A stretch of DNA of 64,000 bases from Actinokineospora xionganensis. GTDB lineage: Bacteria; Actinomycetota; Actinomycetes; Mycobacteriales; Pseudonocardiaceae. The stretch spans positions 60,859 through 124,858 of the forward strand of contig NZ_JABVED010000016.1 in the NCBI RefSeq assembly GCF_014323725.1, written 5' to 3'. Below, piece after piece: positions 42,936 to 51,316 of this stretch (the stretch's first letter is position 1; every line of letters begins with the position of its first letter). A program made the position numbers and the translations under genes. Below the pieces are notes generated by a model. That model was not told where the DNA came from. It ran no database searches and saw only the letters and a program-made list of their open reading frames with translations.

Positions 42936-44134
42936 GATGCCCCTTCCTCGTCGAACAGCGACCACCCCGGTTCGGGGGCGTACTGGACCGGCGTCACGGT
43001 GTTGCGCGCGGGTGTGTCGTCCGGCTGCGGCAGCCAGCGGTGCGCCGCCGGGCTGATGAGCCACCCGTCGCCGTCCGGTACCGCCAGCGTGAGGCGGGTC
43101 AACAGGTCCGCGATCGAGGCGACAAGTGTCTCCAGGTCTTCGGTGGCCTGACGGGCCCACGCGGCCGGGTAGTCCTCGACCAGATTCGCGCAGACCTCGC
43201 GCAGTCGGGCGGCCGACACCGGCACCCGCCCGTCCGGCCGGTCGGTCTCGTCGAGCAGTTCCGGCAGGGCGAGCAAGGCGATGCGAGCGACCGTACTCGT
43301 GCCGGGGAAGACCACGTCGGTCAGGTACTCCTCCGGGTCGGTGACGGCCACGCCCTCGGCGCGGGTCTCGGTGATCAGGCCGAAGCAGCGCTCCAAGACC
43401 ACGGATTCGCGGCGCTGCCTGCGCAGCAGCCAATCGGCCTCGGTGGCGGGGAGGTCCGCGTGCAGCGTCACCGGGTTCTCGACCAGGCGGCGACGCACCG
43501 CGTGCTCGATCTGGCCCGGCGCCGCGGCGACCGCGACGAGTTCCTCGGCGGACTCGGCCTCGGCGAGCGAACCGGCGAGGAGCTGGCCGAGCAGGTCGGT
43601 GTGGATGGTGATCAGCGCCTCCGCGGGGGCTTCGCCGATCAGGGCGGCGACAGTGCCGTCGGTCTCGCTGATCACGCCGAGGCCGATGAGGTGGCGCAGC
43701 GCGGCGGTCAGGGCGCGGCGGTCGGTGATGTCGTCGACCACGGCGATGCCCGCCTCGCTCGCGGTGGCCCGCACGTCGGCGACCAGCCGCGACAGCAGCA
43801 CTTGCCTGCCGACGCCGGTCAGCGCGGCCATGGTCAGGCAGACGTAGGCGTAGCCGCGGGGGGACAGGGCGGGCTCACCGCGGGTCGGGTCGGTGCCGGG
43901 GCCCGCTTTGTAGAGGCGGGCGAAGCGGCGTTCGACGACGAGCCGGTAGCCGAGCAGCGCGGCGAACATCTCCTGCAGCGCGGTGCGGTACCGGTACACC
44001 ATCGGCAGCAGGTCGCCGTCCGGGCCGCCGGGACGCAGCAGCGGATGGCGAAGCAGGACTTTCGCGCAGCGGGCGACGTTGGCCGCGTCGATGTCGGAAA
44101 GGCCTGCGAGGGGGTCTCTGGCGTCAGCGCGCAC
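42932..44134 (-). CDS. jetB: Wadjet type III subunit JetB (TIGR02678, DUF2398)
   Basis: 400 residues, GTG start lying inside the end of jetA (11-base overlap). Helical, winged-helix-rich protein (VARCAKVLLRHPLLRPGG, YRYRTALQEMFAALLGYRL, FARLYKAGPG), the MukE-like (kite) component in the Wadjet scheme. No catalytic motif. It should bridge JetA and JetC to form the condensin-like complex. Confidence 0.92.
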   Translation of the reverse strand: MRADARDPLAGLSDIDAANVARCAKVLLRHPLLRPGGPDGDLLPMVYRYRTALQEMFAALLGYRLVVERRFARLYKAGPGTDPTRGEPALSPRGYAYVCLTMAALTGVGRQVLLSRLVADVRATASEAGIAVVDDITDRRALTAALRHLIGLGVISETDGTVAALIGEAPAEALITIHTDLLGQLLAGSLAEAESAEELVAVAAAPGQIEHAVRRRLVENPVTLHADLPATEADWLLRRQRRESVVLERCFGLITETRAEGVAVTDPEEYLTDVVFPGTSTVARIALLALPELLDETDRPDGRVPVSAARLREVCANLVEDYPAAWARQATEDLETLVASIADLLTRLTLAVPDGDGWLISPAAHRWLPQPDDTPARNTVTPVQYAPEPGWSLFDEEGAS

Positions 44135-45674
44135 CGCGCACCTCCGCCCGGGCGATGCCGACCGCGGTGTCGCGCAGGGTCAGGGTGCCCGAGGTGCTGC
44201 GGATCGTGGTGGTGCGGCCGGACTCCGGGGTGAGCGTGAGGGTCAGGCCGCGGACCTGGTCGGTGGCCGCGCCGGGGTCGTCGGCGCCCTCGCGCTGGGC
44301 CATGGCCAGGGTGAGGAGCTCGCAGAACGCGCCGAGCGCCTCGCCGGACAGGGTCACGTTGCCCAGGTCGGTGGCCGCGGCGGCGAGTTCGGCGGACGCC
44401 GACTCCCGGCGCTCGTCGGCCTCACGGGCCTGGGCGAGCAGGCCCTGCTCGGTGATCGGGTCGTCCATGATCCGCGAAGTCCGCCCGCGCGCGCCCCGGT
44501 CGCCTCGACCGCGCACGCTCACGGAGACGTCGACGGCGGGACCGTCGCGCCAGGGGGTGTGCTCGTCGTCGCCGTCGTGCTCCGGCGCGGGCAGCAGGTT
44601 GCGCGCGGAGTACATGCCGAAGGCTGCCGCGTAGATCGAGTGGGCTTCGTCGGGGGTGGCCGCGTCGAACCAGCCAGCGAGGCGGACCAGCTCCGCGCGC
44701 CTGCTCGGCAGCAGGCCGCCGCCGGTCGTGGCCCGGCGGACCGTCGCGAGGAGGGCGCCGATGGCGCGTGTCGTCGCGTCGCGCAGGGCGGTGACCTGGC
44801 TGGGGTTGCCGGGGCGGTCGGCGAACCAGTCGGTCAGGTCCTGCCAGTCCTTGTCGCGGCGGCCGCGGGTGCGTTCCACGGCTGTGCCCAGCTGCTCGGC
44901 GGGCCGCAGCAGGTTGAGCAGCTCCGAGCGGGCGCCCGCCAGGGTGGACAGGGTCGCGGCGATCTTCGGGGTGTGCCGCAGGACGTCCTCGACGACGACC
45001 TGGATGTACTCGACCAGCAGGTTCCGGAAGCCGGAGATCTCCTCAGGGGCCAGGTGGTGGCGGGTGAGGATCTGGCCGAGGTAGGCGTAGAAGTCGCGGA
45101 CCGTGGCGGCCAGCTCGGCGTGCTGCAGGAACAGGGTGGTGACCCGCTCGGCCAGCAGCTCCCGGGCCCGGCGCGCGGGCAGCGACCCGGCGTCGAGCTG
45201 GGTGCGCGCCGACGCGGTGGCCAGCGTCTCACCGAGCTGGACCAGGCCGCGCTCGATGGCGGGCAGCAGCTCACGCGACACCTCGCGGGCGCCCTCGGGC
45301 ACCCGCAGCAGCTCGTCGACGTCGCGCTGCACGCGCACGGCCAGCTTGCTGACCTGGTAGCGCATGCTGCCCTGCTGGAACTCGGCGATGCTCGCCGCGA
45401 TCGTCTCGCGGCGGCCGTGCACGAGGTTGCCCCACTCCACGAGCTGTCGCAGCCGGGGAATCACCACGTCGACGTGCGACTCACCGATGTCGATGCGCCC
45501 GTCCCGCTCGGCGGCGGCCAGGGCGGAGGACACCTCGCCCGCCGAGAGGTCGGCCAGCAGGGTCGAGGTGAACAGCCGCATGATCGCGAGATAGGTGCGG
45601 TGGTGCTCACGCGGCTGCAGATAGGCGTAGAGCTGAAGCCTGTGCTCGGTGTCGGTCTCCTGCTCTGGCTCCAC
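44124..45674 (-). CDS. jetA: Wadjet type III subunit JetA (TIGR02677, DUF2397)
   Basis: 516 residues from GTG 45674. N-terminal winged-helix-like part (LQLYAYLQPREHHRTYLAIM, LVEWGNLVHGRRE), long helical middle, C-terminal helices; the MukF/kleisin-like component. GTG is chosen because TATCGT lies 8 bases before it, a leaderless promoter for the whole jetABCD operon; the ATG at 45713 would add 13 residues. Divergent from cbiB. Confidence 0.92.
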   Translation of the reverse strand: MEPEQETDTEHRLQLYAYLQPREHHRTYLAIMRLFTSTLLADLSAGEVSSALAAAERDGRIDIGESHVDVVIPRLRQLVEWGNLVHGRRETIAASIAEFQQGSMRYQVSKLAVRVQRDVDELLRVPEGAREVSRELLPAIERGLVQLGETLATASARTQLDAGSLPARRARELLAERVTTLFLQHAELAATVRDFYAYLGQILTRHHLAPEEISGFRNLLVEYIQVVVEDVLRHTPKIAATLSTLAGARSELLNLLRPAEQLGTAVERTRGRRDKDWQDLTDWFADRPGNPSQVTALRDATTRAIGALLATVRRATTGGGLLPSRRAELVRLAGWFDAATPDEAHSIYAAAFGMYSARNLLPAPEHDGDDEHTPWRDGPAVDVSVSVRGRGDRGARGRTSRIMDDPITEQGLLAQAREADERRESASAELAAAATDLGNVTLSGEALGAFCELLTLAMAQREGADDPGAATDQVRGLTLTLTPESGRTTTIRSTSGTLTLRDTAVGIARAEVRGAR

Positions 45675-45682
45675 GGCGGCCC

Positions 45683-45688
45683 ACGATA
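45683..45688 (-). promoter_or_regulatory. Leaderless -10 box TATCGT of the jet operon
   Basis: Minus-strand TATCGT, 8 bases before the jetA GTG, with the same flanks as the box at 25421. Confidence 0.55.
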
Positions 45689-45773
45689 GCCAAGGGGGCC
45701 GACACCCGCGCACTCCGGGACCGGGCGCGCGATACGGTTCCCTCTCCAGGGGGAATCTTTGCGAGGAGGGCCC

Positions 45774-46721
45774 GTGTCGTCGGCGCGCGCTATCGGACTG
45801 CTGTTAGGCGTCGCCGCCGACGTCGTCCTGGGGGACCCACGACGCTGGCACCCGGTCGCAGGCTTCGGCACCGTCGCCCAGCGCGTCGAGCGGACGCTCT
45901 ACCGCGACCACCACGTGCCCGGCATCGCCTACACGGCTGCCCTGGCGGGTTCGGCTGCGGCTTTGGGGGTCGCTGTCGAACGGGCGGGCAAGCGCCGCCC
46001 CTGGGTCCGGGTCCTCGGCACGGCGACAGCCACCTGGGTCGTCCTGGGCGGGCGCTCCCTGGCCGCGGAGGGCGCGATGATCGGTCGCCACCTCGACGCG
46101 GGAGCGGTGGAGGCGGCCCGGGAACGCATCCCCCACCTGTGCGGCCGCGACCCGAGCACCCTGGACTCCCCGGCGATGGCCCGCGCCACCGTCGAGTCGG
46201 TCGCCGAAAACACGTCCGACGCAGTCGTGGCCCCCCTGTTCTGGGGTGCCGTCGCAGGCGTCCCCGGCCTACTGGGCTACCGCGCGATCAACACCATGGA
46301 CGCGATGGTCGGCCACAAGTCCCCCCGCTACCGCCGCTTCGGCTGGGCCTCAGCCCGCCTGGACGACCTCGCGAACCTCTTGCCCGCCCGACTGGCGGCG
46401 GCCCTGACGGTGATCGGCGCCCCCGTGGTCGGCGGCGACCGCAAGGGCGCCTGGACAGCCTGGCAACGAGACGCGGCAGCCCACCCCAGCCCCAACGCGG
46501 GTCGGGTCGAGGCGGCGTTCGCGGGGGCCTTGGAGGTCCGCCTGGGTGGACGCACGGTGTACCCGCACGGTGTGGAAGACCGCCCAGTCCTCGGAACCGG
46601 GCGCATGCCGGACGCGGGACATGTGACCAGAGCGGTGGAGTTGTCGAGGGTGGTGGGCGGTTTGACGGCCGTGGTGGCCGCCACGATCGCTTTGATTACA
46701 GGCAACAGGCGCAAGCACTAA
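45774..46721 (+). CDS. cobD: Adenosylcobinamide-phosphate synthase (CbiB/CobD family)
   Basis: 315 residues from GTG 45774, gaggagg site upstream. Family motifs: GLLLGVAADVVLGDPRRWHP at the start, LDSPAMARATVESVAENTSD, the GYRAINTMDAMVGHKSPRY signature, DDLANLLPARLAA and AAHPSPNAGRVEAAFAGAL. Integral membrane enzyme that attaches aminopropanol phosphate to the corrin ring in B12 synthesis. It is the first gene of a block with the mycobacterial order cobD, SURF1, ptpA, cobC. Confidence 0.95.
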   Translation: MSSARAIGLLLGVAADVVLGDPRRWHPVAGFGTVAQRVERTLYRDHHVPGIAYTAALAGSAAALGVAVERAGKRRPWVRVLGTATATWVVLGGRSLAAEGAMIGRHLDAGAVEAARERIPHLCGRDPSTLDSPAMARATVESVAENTSDAVVAPLFWGAVAGVPGLLGYRAINTMDAMVGHKSPRYRRFGWASARLDDLANLLPARLAAALTVIGAPVVGGDRKGAWTAWQRDAAAHPSPNAGRVEAAFAGALEVRLGGRTVYPHGVEDRPVLGTGRMPDAGHVTRAVELSRVVGGLTAVVAATIALITGNRRKH

Positions 46722-47193
46722 CCCGCCAGTTCCCAACGGCACCTGCCCTGCGCGGGCCGTGGCCGCAAATCACTGTGCCATCCGCGCCATCCGCACCCCA
46801 CCAATTGGCGCAGAGGCGCACTCTGATGGCGCCACCCGAATCCAGCATGCCCGGCCGCATCGCAACTCACGGTCCGGCGGCGCCTCTTGCCCACCCCACC
46901 CGACTGCGCCCCCCAGGCGAGCGACCGTGACCAACCCACCCCAACAGCCCCGCCCCCGGACGCACGAACCTCTCAGGAATGGTCCTGTGCACCGGACGGG
47001 CGGGCATGAGCATGCTTTTGATCCCTGTTCCGCCAAGGGGAAATGCAGGGGCGAAGAGCCGTCCCTGAAGGTGACCCCGTCCGGCGCCAAGGCGAAGAGC
47101 CATGTCTGAAGTTGGCCGGGTCGGAGGTGTGACGATGCAGGATGCCATCGAGGCTCACTCGTCCGGGGCAGGGCAGGGGCAGCACGAAACGGG
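46722..47193. other. Gene-free region of about 470 bases with an imperfect direct repeat
   Basis: No convincing gene between the convergent cobD and SURF1 genes. The open frames here have Pro/Arg/Ser-rich random composition. An imperfect tandem repeat is present: GCGAAGAGCCGTCCCTGAAG (47051-47070) and GCGAAGAGCCATGTCTGAAG (47092-47111), 16 of 20 identical, period 41. No strong terminator was seen. Confidence 0.6.
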
Positions 47194-47970
47194 TCAGCTG
47201 GCGTGGGCCTCGTCATCGGCCAGGATCTCGGCCACCGAACGTCGTTTGGGGGCGTCCGTGCGCAGCAGGCCGCCGGGTTTGATCTCTCGCCAGGTGAAGT
47301 ACACCAAACCAAGCAGGGCCATCGCGCCGAAGGCGATCCACTGCAAGGCGTAGGACAAGTACGGGCCCACGTCCAGTTGGGGCAGTGGTAGGGCGCCCAG
47401 GACGCCGGGGGAGCCTTCCTCCAGTTGTGCGTACCCGGGTCGCAGGGTCAGCCCGGCCGCCTGGCCGACCGTGCGGGAGTCCACCGCGTAGACGTGTTTG
47501 CGGCCTTCCTCGGTGAAAGCCGGTCTGCCCTGTGGGTCGCGTTCATCCGCCCGGACGCGCGCGACCAGGTTCACCTGGCCGGTTGGTGCCGGTGCGAAGT
47601 CGGGGACACGGACGCCCTCGATGGGGCGGACGAACCCCCGGTCGACCAAGACCACCTCGCCGGTGGCCAGCCGGAACGGGGTCAGGACTTCGAACGCCGC
47701 CGCGCCCTGCACTGTCCTGAGGCGGGCTACGGCCTCCGCTTCCGGCAGGTACGTGCCGGACAACGTCACCCGGCGCCACTGGGTCGCGGGGTCGGCGGAC
47801 TCGATGGGGATGGGCGCGGCTTCGAAGGACGCCCCGATGGCGTCGTTGGTGGCTTTGCGGTCCTCGTAGCGGGTGAACTGCCAGGGAGCGAGCAGGGTGA
47901 AGCACGCCGTGGCGAAGACGACCACGACGAAAGCCAGCATCAGCCACCCAGGGCGCAGCAGCGACCGCAC
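47194..47970 (-). CDS. SURF1 family cytochrome oxidase assembly protein
   Basis: 258 residues from GTG 47970, set by TACCGT (47977-47982, minus strand) 6 bases before it. N-terminal helix GWLMLAFVVVVFATACFTL, SURF1 body (APWQFTRYEDRK, GAAAFEVLTPFRLATGEVVL, VDRGFVRP), C-terminal helix LSYALQWIAFGAMALLGLVYF followed by WRE. SURF1 proteins help haem a insertion into the aa3-type terminal oxidase in the cytoplasmic membrane. Position next to cobD matches mycobacteria. Confidence 0.92.
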   Translation of the reverse strand: MRSLLRPGWLMLAFVVVVFATACFTLLAPWQFTRYEDRKATNDAIGASFEAAPIPIESADPATQWRRVTLSGTYLPEAEAVARLRTVQGAAAFEVLTPFRLATGEVVLVDRGFVRPIEGVRVPDFAPAPTGQVNLVARVRADERDPQGRPAFTEEGRKHVYAVDSRTVGQAAGLTLRPGYAQLEEGSPGVLGALPLPQLDVGPYLSYALQWIAFGAMALLGLVYFTWREIKPGGLLRTDAPKRRSVAEILADDEAHAS

Positions 47971-47976
47971 CCCGCA

Positions 47977-47982
47977 ACGGTA
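47977..47982 (-). promoter_or_regulatory. Leaderless -10 box TACCGT of the SURF1 gene
   Basis: Minus-strand hexamer 6 bases before GTG 47970. Confidence 0.5.
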
Positions 47983-48045
47983 GACCGGCACCCGCTGTGA
48001 CCTGGCTCCCGGTCCCGAGACCCCCGCCGGAAGCCCGTTAATGGC

Positions 48046-48068
48046 AAATGGGAATGGTAAATGGGAAT
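48046..48068. repeat. 13-bp-period direct repeat AAATGGGAAT in an AT-rich promoter region
   Basis: AAATGGGAAT at 48046-48055 and 48059-48068, in the unusually AT-rich stretch between the divergent SURF1 and secreted-protein genes. Could be a regulator site. Confidence 0.4.
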
Positions 48069-48237
48069 TACTGTCGGGAACTGCCTCCGGTCGCCGGTTC
48101 TAATGAAACGGCCTCTTGGTTAATGTCCAATTTCGGGATCAGTGTCCTTACCGATGATTCCGCACGGAGTCCACCCTGCGCCCGGACTCGGAACCTCTGA
48201 GGTCACGAGTCTGGGTAACTCCAGAAGGAGCATTACC

Positions 48238-49905
48238 TTGAGGTTTCGACGAATTAGCGGCTTGATGCTGCTGATGGCGGGCGTACTGGCGGTGTCGACG
48301 GCTCCCGCGGGCGCCCACGACCCCGAGTCCCCGGAGGGTCAGGCCGCCGCGAGGGCGTTCATGGCCGACTACGAGCCCGCCGACCGCCGCGCCGCGATCA
48401 CCGGGACCGCCGCCGGCGTGCCGTGTGTCAACGGCAAGGCCGACATCTACCCCTGCAAGAACGTCGACCTGCTCAGCGTCCTGCCGCTGTCCAACATCGG
48501 CGGCGGCAACGGCAACGACATCTGGGGCTGGACCGACCCCACCAACAACAAGGAATACGCGATCATGGGCCGTACCAACGGCACCGCGTTCGTGGACATC
48601 AGCACGCCGACCTCGCCGAAGTACCTGGGCAACCTGCCCTCCAACGGCGGCAGCAGCACCTGGCGTGACATCAAGGTCTACAAGAACCACGCCTACATCG
48701 TCGCCGACCAGATCAGCGGCCACGGCATGCAGGTCTTCGACCTGACCCGCCTGCGCACCGTGACCTCCGCGCAGACCTTCACGGCCGACACCATCTACAA
48801 GGGCTTCGGACCCGCGCACAACATCGCGATCAACGAAGCGACCGGCTACGCCTACGCGATCGGCTCGAACACCTGCAGCGGCGGCCCGCACATGGTCGAC
48901 ATCCGCACGCCGAAGAGCCCGGTCAACGCGGGCTGTGTGTCCCAGGACGGCTACACGCACGACAACCAGTGCGTCATCTACAGCGGCCCGGACACCCGCT
49001 ACACCGGTCGCGAGATCTGCTTCAACTCCAACGAGGACACGCTGACGATCGTCGACGTGACCACGAAGACCAACCCGGTGCAGCTCTCCCGCACCGGCTA
49101 CTCGGGAGCCCAGTACTCACACCAGGGCTGGCTCACCGAGAACCAGCGGTACTTCCTGATGGACGACGAGCTCGACGAGCAGCGCAACGCCACCAACAAG
49201 AAGACCAAGACCTACATCTGGGACCTGGCGAGCCTGACCGCGCCGCGGCACACCGGCACGTACAGCTCCCCGGTCGACGCGATCGACCACAACATGTACG
49301 TCAAGGGCGACTACGTCTACCAGGCGAACTACCGCGCGGGTCTGCGCATCCTCGACATCAAGAACGTCGCGTCGGCCTCGCTGACCGAGGCGGGCTACTT
49401 CGACATCTACCCCTCGGCCGACGGCGCGCAGTTCAACGGCGCGTGGAGCAACTACCCGTACTTCCCGAGCGGCAACGTCGTGATCAGCGGCATCGAGCAG
49501 GGTCTCGTCGTCGTCAAGCCGAACCTGACCGGCACCCCGGACCCCGACCCGACCCCGGGCGGCAAGTTCGAGAACACCAACAACGTCAACATCCCGGACT
49601 ACGGCTCCGCTGTCACCAGCGACATCGCCGTCACGGGCCAGTCGGGCAACGCCCCGTCGACGCTGCAGGTGGCCGTGGACATCAAGCACACCTGGCGTGG
49701 TGACCTGGTCATCGACCTGGTGGCCCCGGACGGCACGGCCTACCGCCTGAAGAACTCCTCGGGCAACGACTCGGCCGACAACGTGATCGCCACCTACACG
49801 GTGAACGCGTCGGCCGAGGTCGCCAACGGCACCTGGAAGCTCAAGGTGCAGGACGTCTACCGCTACGACACCGGCTACATCGACGCCTGGAGCCTTCAGT
49901 TCTAG
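48238..49905 (+). CDS. Secreted choice-of-anchor B family protein with C-terminal P/homoB domain
   Basis: 555 residues. TTG 48238 is the start: agaaggag stands 7 bases before it, and it leads directly into a signal peptide (FRRISGLMLLMAGVLAVSTA, cut near AGAHD). Residues about 60-440 form a beta-propeller-like LVIVD/choice-of-anchor B domain (NDIWGWTDPTNNKEYAIMG, FVDISTP, HNIAINEATGYAYAIGS). After a Pro-rich linker the last 100 residues are a proprotein-convertase P domain (TWRGDLVIDLVAPDGTAYRL, NGTWKLKVQD). No peptidase motif; probably an exported binding protein. It is not part of the mycobacterial gene order here. Confidence 0.88.
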   Translation: MRFRRISGLMLLMAGVLAVSTAPAGAHDPESPEGQAAARAFMADYEPADRRAAITGTAAGVPCVNGKADIYPCKNVDLLSVLPLSNIGGGNGNDIWGWTDPTNNKEYAIMGRTNGTAFVDISTPTSPKYLGNLPSNGGSSTWRDIKVYKNHAYIVADQISGHGMQVFDLTRLRTVTSAQTFTADTIYKGFGPAHNIAINEATGYAYAIGSNTCSGGPHMVDIRTPKSPVNAGCVSQDGYTHDNQCVIYSGPDTRYTGREICFNSNEDTLTIVDVTTKTNPVQLSRTGYSGAQYSHQGWLTENQRYFLMDDELDEQRNATNKKTKTYIWDLASLTAPRHTGTYSSPVDAIDHNMYVKGDYVYQANYRAGLRILDIKNVASASLTEAGYFDIYPSADGAQFNGAWSNYPYFPSGNVVISGIEQGLVVVKPNLTGTPDPDPTPGGKFENTNNVNIPDYGSAVTSDIAVTGQSGNAPSTLQVAVDIKHTWRGDLVIDLVAPDGTAYRLKNSSGNDSADNVIATYTVNASAEVANGTWKLKVQDVYRYDTGYIDAWSLQF

Positions 49906-49910
49906 GCCGC

Positions 49911-49943
49911 CGATGGGACCCCGCCGCGGGCGGGGTCCCATCG
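49911..49943 (+). terminator. Terminator hairpin after the secreted-protein gene
   Basis: Perfect 15-bp stem CGATGGGACCCCGCC / GGCGGGGTCCCATCG with a 3-base loop, 6 bases after the stop. Confidence 0.85.
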
Positions 49944-49990
49944 GTCAGCCATTTTCCCGAAACTGACAAGAATTACCGGAATAACCCACG

Positions 49991-50035
49991 GAATAGGCGA
50001 TGGCTACCGTTCACGGACGGCGGCATCGCCTATTC
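49991..50035 (-). terminator. Second hairpin, probably terminator of the tyrosine phosphatase gene
   Basis: Perfect 12-bp stem GAATAGGCGATG / CATCGCCTATTC with a 21-base loop, between the convergent genes, about 70 bases beyond the phosphatase stop. Confidence 0.5.
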
Positions 50036-50102
50036 AGTGTTTCTTGGGTCTGTATTACCCGACTCGGGAATGCGTTTGATGGACGCTGCATGGCCGGGTT
50101 CT

Positions 50103-50558
50103 TCAGTGCGTCCGGACCCAGTCCAGCAGGCCGGGGCAGGCCGCTTCCACCATGGCCAGCACCTCGGCGAAGCCCGCGGCGTCGCCGTAGTACGGATCGG
50201 GGACGTCGAGGTCGGCTCCCGCGTCGGGGTCGAACTCGCGCAGCAGTCGGACGGTCGTGGGGTCGGGCACCCGGGCGCGCAACGCGCGGGCGTGTCCGGC
50301 GTCCAGCGCGATGAGCAGGTCCGCGTCAAGATGGTCGTCGCCGACCTGGGCGGCGCTGTGGTCGGTCGGGTAGCCGCTGTCGGACAGGACCCGCACGGTC
50401 CGTGGGTCGGCGGGGTCGCCGACATGCCAGCCGCCGGTGCCCGCGCTGGTCACCCGGACCTGATCGGCCAGCCCGTCGCGACGCAGGTGTTCGCCGAACA
50501 CCAGGGCGGCCATGGGGGAGCGGCAGATGTTGCCGGTACAGACGAAGCAGATGTGCAC
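50103..50558 (-). CDS. Low-molecular-weight protein-tyrosine phosphatase
   Basis: 151 residues, GTG start. P-loop CTGNICRSPMA at the N-terminus (CX5R), and the general acid in DVPDPYYGDAAGF. Member of the same family as mycobacterial PtpA, with the same neighbours (cobD and SURF1 on one side, cobC on the other). Cytoplasmic or secreted without a signal peptide. Substrate unknown here. Confidence 0.94.
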   Translation of the reverse strand: MHICFVCTGNICRSPMAALVFGEHLRRDGLADQVRVTSAGTGGWHVGDPADPRTVRVLSDSGYPTDHSAAQVGDDHLDADLLIALDAGHARALRARVPDPTTVRLLREFDPDAGADLDVPDPYYGDAAGFAEVLAMVEAACPGLLDWVRTH

Positions 50559-50573
50559 AGGGGAAGGGTAGGG

Positions 50574-50765
50574 ATGGACGAGGAGCCGTGGTGGTCACCG
50601 GAGCGAATCCGGCGGCTGCCGGCATCGGAGCGGGCCAAGGCGATGACCAAGCTGACCGAGGCCGTCGAACACCACCTGACGGTCCGCACCGCGACCGACG
50701 ACCTCGCCCGCCTGCGCTCTAAGCGCTGGTTACGCGAACACGGCCTCACCGCATTGGTGGATTAG
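50574..50765 (+). CDS. Small hypothetical protein, 63 aa
   Basis: ATG with ggggaaggg upstream, 15 bases from the divergent phosphatase start. Highly charged helical protein: EEPWWSPERIRRLPASERAK, ending KRWLREHGLTALVD. No family recognised. In mycobacteria a HAD-phosphatase gene occupies roughly this position; no trace of one is seen here, and a decayed TnpB gene follows immediately. Confidence 0.65.
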   Translation: MDEEPWWSPERIRRLPASERAKAMTKLTEAVEHHLTVRTATDDLARLRSKRWLREHGLTALVD

Positions 50766-50804
50766 ATTCTTCAACTCGGTCGAGCCATTCGTGGACCAGG
50801 GCGT

Positions 50805-51260
50805 TGGTGGCCAACCGCGAAGGCCCGGCTGTCCCGGGAGTTCGACGTAGTCGCGGTCGAAGACCTCAACATCAGAAACATGAGCCGGTCGGCGAAGGGC
50901 ACGGTCGACACCCCCGGCCGGGGTGTGCGGCAGAAGGCGGGCCTGAACCGGGGAATCCTGGTCAACGGGTGGGGCCTGCTTGTGACCCGGCTGGAGCACA
51001 AGGCTCGGGGCCGGGTGGTGAAGGTCGACCCGATGTTCACCAGTCCGCGTTGCTCGGCATGCGGGATCGTGGATCGGCAGGCGCGTGAGAACCAAGCCGC
51101 CTTCCGGTGCCGATCCTGCGGATTCGCCGCCAACGCCGATGTGAACGCGGCCTGCGGTATTCGAATCGCGGCTGGGCATGCCATGACTGCACGGGGAGGC
51201 TCGCCGTTGGGCGAGCCTGCGAACCGTGAACCTCGACGTGACCTCCTCCTCGTGGGGTAG
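50805..51260 (+). pseudogene. TnpB (IS605-type OrfB) C-terminal remnant
   Basis: About 150 codons without a start. It begins inside the RuvC-like domain (EFDVVAVEDLNIRNM, catalytic Glu), continues with GLLVTRLEHKARGRVVKVDP, the zinc finger CSACGIVD...CRSCGFAAN, and the last catalytic Asp in NADVNAACGIRIA. The N-terminal two thirds of an IS200/IS605 TnpB are missing. The left end of the element is lost, so this is an immobile relic. Confidence 0.88.
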
Positions 51261-51267
51261 TCGCTGT

Positions 51268-51303
51268 TGGAATCCCCTGCCTTCCGGCGGGGGAGGATGC
51301 CAA
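51268..51303 (+). mobile_element. Right end of the IS605-type element / omegaRNA hairpin
   Basis: Directly after the TnpB remnant stands GAATCCCC...GGGGGAGGATG ending in CAA, the usual IS200/IS605 right-end shape: stem 51274-51281 with 51286-51293 (one U-G pair), loop TTCC. In intact elements the 3' part of the TnpB guide RNA is read from this end, the guide coming from the flanking host DNA. Confidence 0.7.
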
Positions 51304-51309
51304 TAGAAT
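51304..51309 (+). promoter_or_regulatory. Leaderless -10 box TAGAAT of the cobC operon
   Basis: Seven bases before ATG 51317, immediately outside the element's right end. Confidence 0.55.
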
Positions 51310-51316
51310 CTCCCCG

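Noticed and set aside
45689..45773. Cobalamin riboswitch upstream of cobD or the cobC operon
   Set aside because: The spaces are too short (about 100 and 15 bases) and no B12-box was recognised.
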